A stretch of DNA of 8,177 nucleotides from assembly GCA_020720525.1 (NCBI GenBank), contig DYON01000119.1:1-8177 (forward strand). The letters are read 5' to 3'. Source of the DNA: Acetofilamentum sp. GTDB lineage: Bacteria > Bacteroidota > Bacteroidia > Bacteroidales > DTU049. This document shows, piece by piece, positions 5,763 through 8,177 of the stretch. The notes under the pieces were generated by a model, which made no database searches, had not been told where the DNA came from, and saw only the letters and a list, made by a program, of their open reading frames with translations. How positions within the stretch are numbered: the first letter of the stretch is position 1; the number at the start of each line of letters is the position of its first letter. A program made the position numbers and the translations under genes.

Positions 5763-7268
5763 TCATTTGAGGGGTAATATCATTCGAAATGTTGTGCCTT
5801 TGTTAGGTGCCGACGAAAGAACAAATAGTTTTCCGTTGTGATACTCTTCAACGATTCGCTTTGTTAAAGTAAGACCAAGTCCCCAACCACGCTTTTTGGT
5901 AGTGTAGCCAGGGCGGAAAACAGCTTTGTATTGCGATTTTGGGAAGCCTTTGCCTGTGTCCGAAATATCGAGCGTTATGTTTTTATGACTGTTTATTATC
6001 GAAATTTGGATTGTTCCCTCACCATTCATGGCATCGATCGCATTTTTGAGCAGGTTTTCCATCGCCCAACCGAAAAGGTTTTCGTTGAGTGGAATTGTTG
6101 AAGATTCGCTTTCGGGAAACATGATATTGATTTGTACTTTTTTCGACGAACGAGCCCGAATATAGTGAACCGACCGATAGATAGATTCGGCAAGTGAAAT
6201 GAGAGGCAAATCTGGAGCCGAGCCAATGTTGCTGAATCGAGCCGATACTCCTTGCAATCGCAAAATGTCGTTTCGCAATTCGTCGAGATAGACTTTGTTT
6301 TTTTCGTCAACCTCCATAAAATCGAGCCATGCAAGCATCGACGAAATGGGTGTTCCCAATTGATGCGCAGTTTCTTTTGCCATTCCAACCCAAACTTTGT
6401 TTTGTTCGGCTTTGCGTGTGATGCTGAAAAGTACGTAGGCTGCCAATAGAAAAAGGCCGATCACGAAAAATTGAATATAGGGATAATAGCGCAATTGCGT
6501 TAGAAGATAGGAGTCTTTGTAAAAAATAAACTTCATCCCTTGCCCCTCGAATTGAATAGTTATGGGAGGGTTCTGCGACTCCATTTCGTAAATCAGATTC
6601 TTCAATCCTTCGGGGCTTTCGATGATGTCTTGCGTAATATTTCCAGAAGAAATAACCTTTGTTTTTGTTGAATCGACAATGAGTACTGGAACACTCGCGC
6701 TATTGATAACGACCTCCGAGAAAAACGATTCGGTCAAATCGTTCAAAACAGTTCTTAGCTCCGAAAATAGTAGGGATTCTTTGTAGTACAAATAATTGGT
6801 CATCGATCCATAGCTAACTACAATCGGTGGATTTTTCGCAAAAGCGGAAAGCAATGTGTCGGCTAAAATGTGAATGGTATCGATAGAGAAATCGACGTTT
6901 TTTGCAGCAATAATTTGGTTGCTTTCGTCGGTGAGAACTACTGGAATGGTTGTGTTGCCTGCAATTATTTGTGTGTAGAAGCTTAAATCTTCGTTTATTC
7001 CAGCATTAATTAATCGCTTGGTAGCTTCAGCCCAAATTTCGACTCGTTTAAGTTCTTCTTCTTCAACTTTTTTGAAAAAATCGTTGGTATAGTTTACTAA
7101 ATTGGCTTTTTGTTGAATGGCTTTTGCCCAAATACTTACTTTTTTGCGCTCATCGGTGGCGATTTTTTTTACCAAATTGTTTGTAAATAGCAAGGAAGCC
7201 GCTACAATTAGCAGTCCTGCTAAGAATAATCCCCATTTCCACAATCGTTTCTGACGATATATATCCAT
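5763..7268 (-). CDS. Membrane sensor histidine kinase (orphan) with duplicated sensor domain
   Basis: This 501-residue inner-membrane kinase autophosphorylates on histidine and would pass phosphate to a response regulator; none is encoded nearby. Order of parts: a transmembrane helix at about 12-33, an extracytoplasmic region at about 34-262, a second helix at about 264-284, then the kinase. The phospho-acceptor His302 sits in MAKETAHQLGTPISS (296-310). The ATPase domain has the N box ENLLKNAIDAM (404-414, Asn405 and Asn409), the G1 box DTGKGF (437-442) and the G2 box GWGLGL (461-466). All catalytic residues look intact. No HAMP, PAS or receiver domain is evident between helix 2 and the H box. 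The extracytoplasmic part holds two similar modules (93-172 and 179-260). It is the first gene of a two-gene operon with a lipoprotein. The ligand is unknown. Confidence 0.93.
   Translation of the reverse strand: MDIYRQKRLWKWGLFLAGLLIVAASLLFTNNLVKKIATDERKKVSIWAKAIQQKANLVNYTNDFFKKVEEEELKRVEIWAEATKRLINAGINEDLSFYTQIIAGNTTIPVVLTDESNQIIAAKNVDFSIDTIHILADTLLSAFAKNPPIVVSYGSMTNYLYYKESLLFSELRTVLNDLTESFFSEVVINSASVPVLIVDSTKTKVISSGNITQDIIESPEGLKNLIYEMESQNPPITIQFEGQGMKFIFYKDSYLLTQLRYYPYIQFFVIGLFLLAAYVLFSITRKAEQNKVWVGMAKETAHQLGTPISSMLAWLDFMEVDEKNKVYLDELRNDILRLQGVSARFSNIGSAPDLPLISLAESIYRSVHYIRARSSKKVQINIMFPESESSTIPLNENLFGWAMENLLKNAIDAMNGEGTIQISIINSHKNITLDISDTGKGFPKSQYKAVFRPGYTTKKRGWGLGLTLTKRIVEEYHNGKLFVLSSAPNKGTTFRMILPLK
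6489..6734 (-). repeat. Sensor module copy B within the histidine kinase
   Basis: This stretch encodes kinase residues 179-260, the membrane-proximal partner of copy A. It ends directly before the second transmembrane helix. The shared elements are an IPV/VPV strand, NPPI, and a YK(E/D)S-LL-LR closing segment. Confidence 0.7.
6753..6992 (-). repeat. Sensor module copy A within the histidine kinase
   Basis: This stretch encodes kinase residues 93-172. It is similar in protein sequence to residues 179-260: TTIPVVLTDE against ASVPVLIVDS, NPPIVVSY against NPPITIQF, and YYKESLLFSELR against FYKDSYLLTQLR. The two copies are diverged in sequence but keep the same order of elements. Confidence 0.7.
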
Positions 7269-7484
7269 TGCTTGAAATAAAAAGCAAACTTAACGATTTG
7301 AAACGTAAATGCAAATTTAATTAATGCTTAAATAGATTTATTGATGTAATTAAATATATTTTATAACAGTTAAATAAAATCTTTAAACGAATGTACGTAT
7401 TTTATTTCACAAACATTTAATTGTTCATCAAACAACCGTTTCTTAAAAAAGTTGTCTGTTCTAGTTGGATAAAAAAAACTCACT
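7269..7484. other. AT-rich divergent intergenic region
   Basis: These 216 bp separate the kinase operon from the secreted-protein gene. They hold the kinase promoter near the left end and an inverted repeat near the middle (AAATAAAAT at 7372-7380 and ATTTTATTT at 7399-7407). On the plus strand I find no TAnnTTTG box, only a TTG at 7421-7423 without a partner. No RNA gene or open frame of note is present. Confidence 0.6.
7285..7314 (-). promoter_or_regulatory. Promoter of the histidine kinase-lipoprotein operon
   Basis: On the minus strand, TTG (7312-7314) is followed, after 19 nt, by TAAGTTTG (7285-7292), a full match to the Bacteroidota -33/-7 pattern. The -7 box is identical to the one in front of ade. 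Transcription would start near 7279, leaving a leader of only about 11 nt before the ATG at 7268. The -33 element lies within a second -7-like word, TAAATTTG (7312-7319). Confidence 0.6.
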
Positions 7485-8177
7485 ATGAAGAAATTATTAT
7501 TGATCTCTTTTGCACTTATTTGCGGTTGGCAAACCAGTGCTTACTCTCAAACCAGCAATGTTGCTCAATCGAAAGAGGCAAGCGATATCTATACCCAAAG
7601 CCCTGTGGTTCATCCCACGCACATTTATCAACCAGTTTATTTTGATGTAAGTCCGCCTCTCAGCAGCTTACCAGTTGAAGAAAATAGGGGAAAACTTAAA
7701 AGAACACACGACAAACGAACGGCAAAGCATTCGTTATCTCCTCGTGCTGATGCGCCGTATGGAGAAGACCCTATTCGGCAAAAAGGTGTTGTAGCAGCCA
7801 AAGCAACCCCTATTATTGTGTCCAATTTTGCGGGGCAAACCAACAGCAGCTATCCACCTGATTGTAATGGAGCGGTTGGCCCAAGCCACTTTTTTCAGGC
7901 TTACAATTCGGCTTACACCATATATGACAAAACGGGAAATATTGTTGCGGGTCCAACAAACTACAATACACTGTTTGGAACTGTAACAGGGGCAACGTAC
8001 AACGATGGTGACCCCATAATTCTTTGGGACGACCAAGCACAGCGATGGCTTGCTGCTGAGTTTTCTATTTCTGGAAGCAATGATTATATGCTTGTCGCTG
8101 TATCAACAAGCAGCGACCCCACAGGAACTTGGTATCGCTGGTCGTTCGATGTAGCCGATATGCCCGACTATATGAAA
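7485..8177 (+). CDS. Secreted protein of unknown function, N-terminal part (cut by window end)
   Basis: The frame is open from the ATG at 7485 to the last base, giving 231 residues and no stop. Residues 1-21 are a typical export signal (MKKLLLISFALICGWQTSAYS), probably leaving Gln22 as the mature N-terminus. A low-complexity, proline- and basic-residue-rich stretch follows to about residue 108. A conserved-looking domain then begins: DCNGAVGPSHFFQAYNSAY (127-145), IYDKTGNIVAGP (146-157), GDPIILWDDQAQRW (175-188), and VAVSTSSDPTGTWYRWSFD (205-223). I recall this arrangement from large secreted or surface proteins of Bacteroidota and Proteobacteria, where the domain has no assigned activity. 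A C-terminal type IX secretion sorting domain is plausible but out of view. It is divergent from the kinase operon, and I see no consensus promoter upstream. Confidence 0.85.
   Translation, partial: MKKLLLISFALICGWQTSAYSQTSNVAQSKEASDIYTQSPVVHPTHIYQPVYFDVSPPLSSLPVEENRGKLKRTHDKRTAKHSLSPRADAPYGEDPIRQKGVVAAKATPIIVSNFAGQTNSSYPPDCNGAVGPSHFFQAYNSAYTIYDKTGNIVAGPTNYNTLFGTVTGATYNDGDPIILWDDQAQRWLAAEFSISGSNDYMLVAVSTSSDPTGTWYRWSFDVADMPDYMK

Noticed and set aside
7421..7645. A 74-residue plus-strand open frame
   Set aside because: It is out of frame with the secreted-protein gene, which has a proper signal peptide and conserved domain; this frame shows neither.
7637..8040. Three minus-strand open frames near the window end
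   Set aside because: They are antisense to the secreted-protein gene and their translations are cysteine- and arginine-rich shadows with no recognisable features.

Overview
The window is ordinary, gene-dense chromosome from a member of the Bacteroidota, most likely Bacteroidales. Four things support this. There are TAnnTTTG-type -7 promoter boxes just upstream of the transcription units. Shine-Dalgarno sequences are absent. A panC-panD operon is divergent from a short stand-alone glycogen-synthase-like protein, a layout I recall from Bacteroidales. The heptose-1-phosphate adenylyltransferase is stand-alone. Coding sequence is moderately AT-rich and the intergenic DNA is very AT-rich. I see no RNA gene, insertion sequence, CRISPR array, prophage or origin.

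Layout. (1) 114-1733 (+) encodes adenine deaminase, with a good Bacteroidota-type promoter in front of it. (2) A minus-strand operon runs from 4419 down to 1722: panC, panD, a multi-spanning flippase-like membrane protein, and rfaE2 (ADP-heptose synthesis). Its genes are 12 bp apart, 3 bp apart, and then overlap by 29 bp. Its last 12 bases overlap the 3' end of the convergent adenine deaminase gene. (3) Divergent from panC, 4518-5345 (+) encodes a protein that has only the N-terminal half of a GT5 glycogen/starch synthase. The two promoters face away from each other across about 100 bp. (4) A second minus-strand operon, 7268 down to 5369, encodes an orphan membrane sensor histidine kinase followed by a small lipoprotein. 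(5) Divergent from the kinase, 7485 to the window end (+) is the start of a secreted protein cut by the edge.

Functionally, the window combines cofactor synthesis (pantoate + beta-alanine to pantothenate, with PanD supplying beta-alanine), purine salvage (adenine to hypoxanthine), envelope biosynthesis (heptose precursor, lipid-flippase-like protein), and envelope sensing and secretion (kinase, lipoprotein, exported protein). Most is housekeeping. The points most worth a second look are an internal duplication of the sensor domain in the kinase and the missing glucan-synthase machinery in the GT5-like protein. No clearly new biological system is visible.
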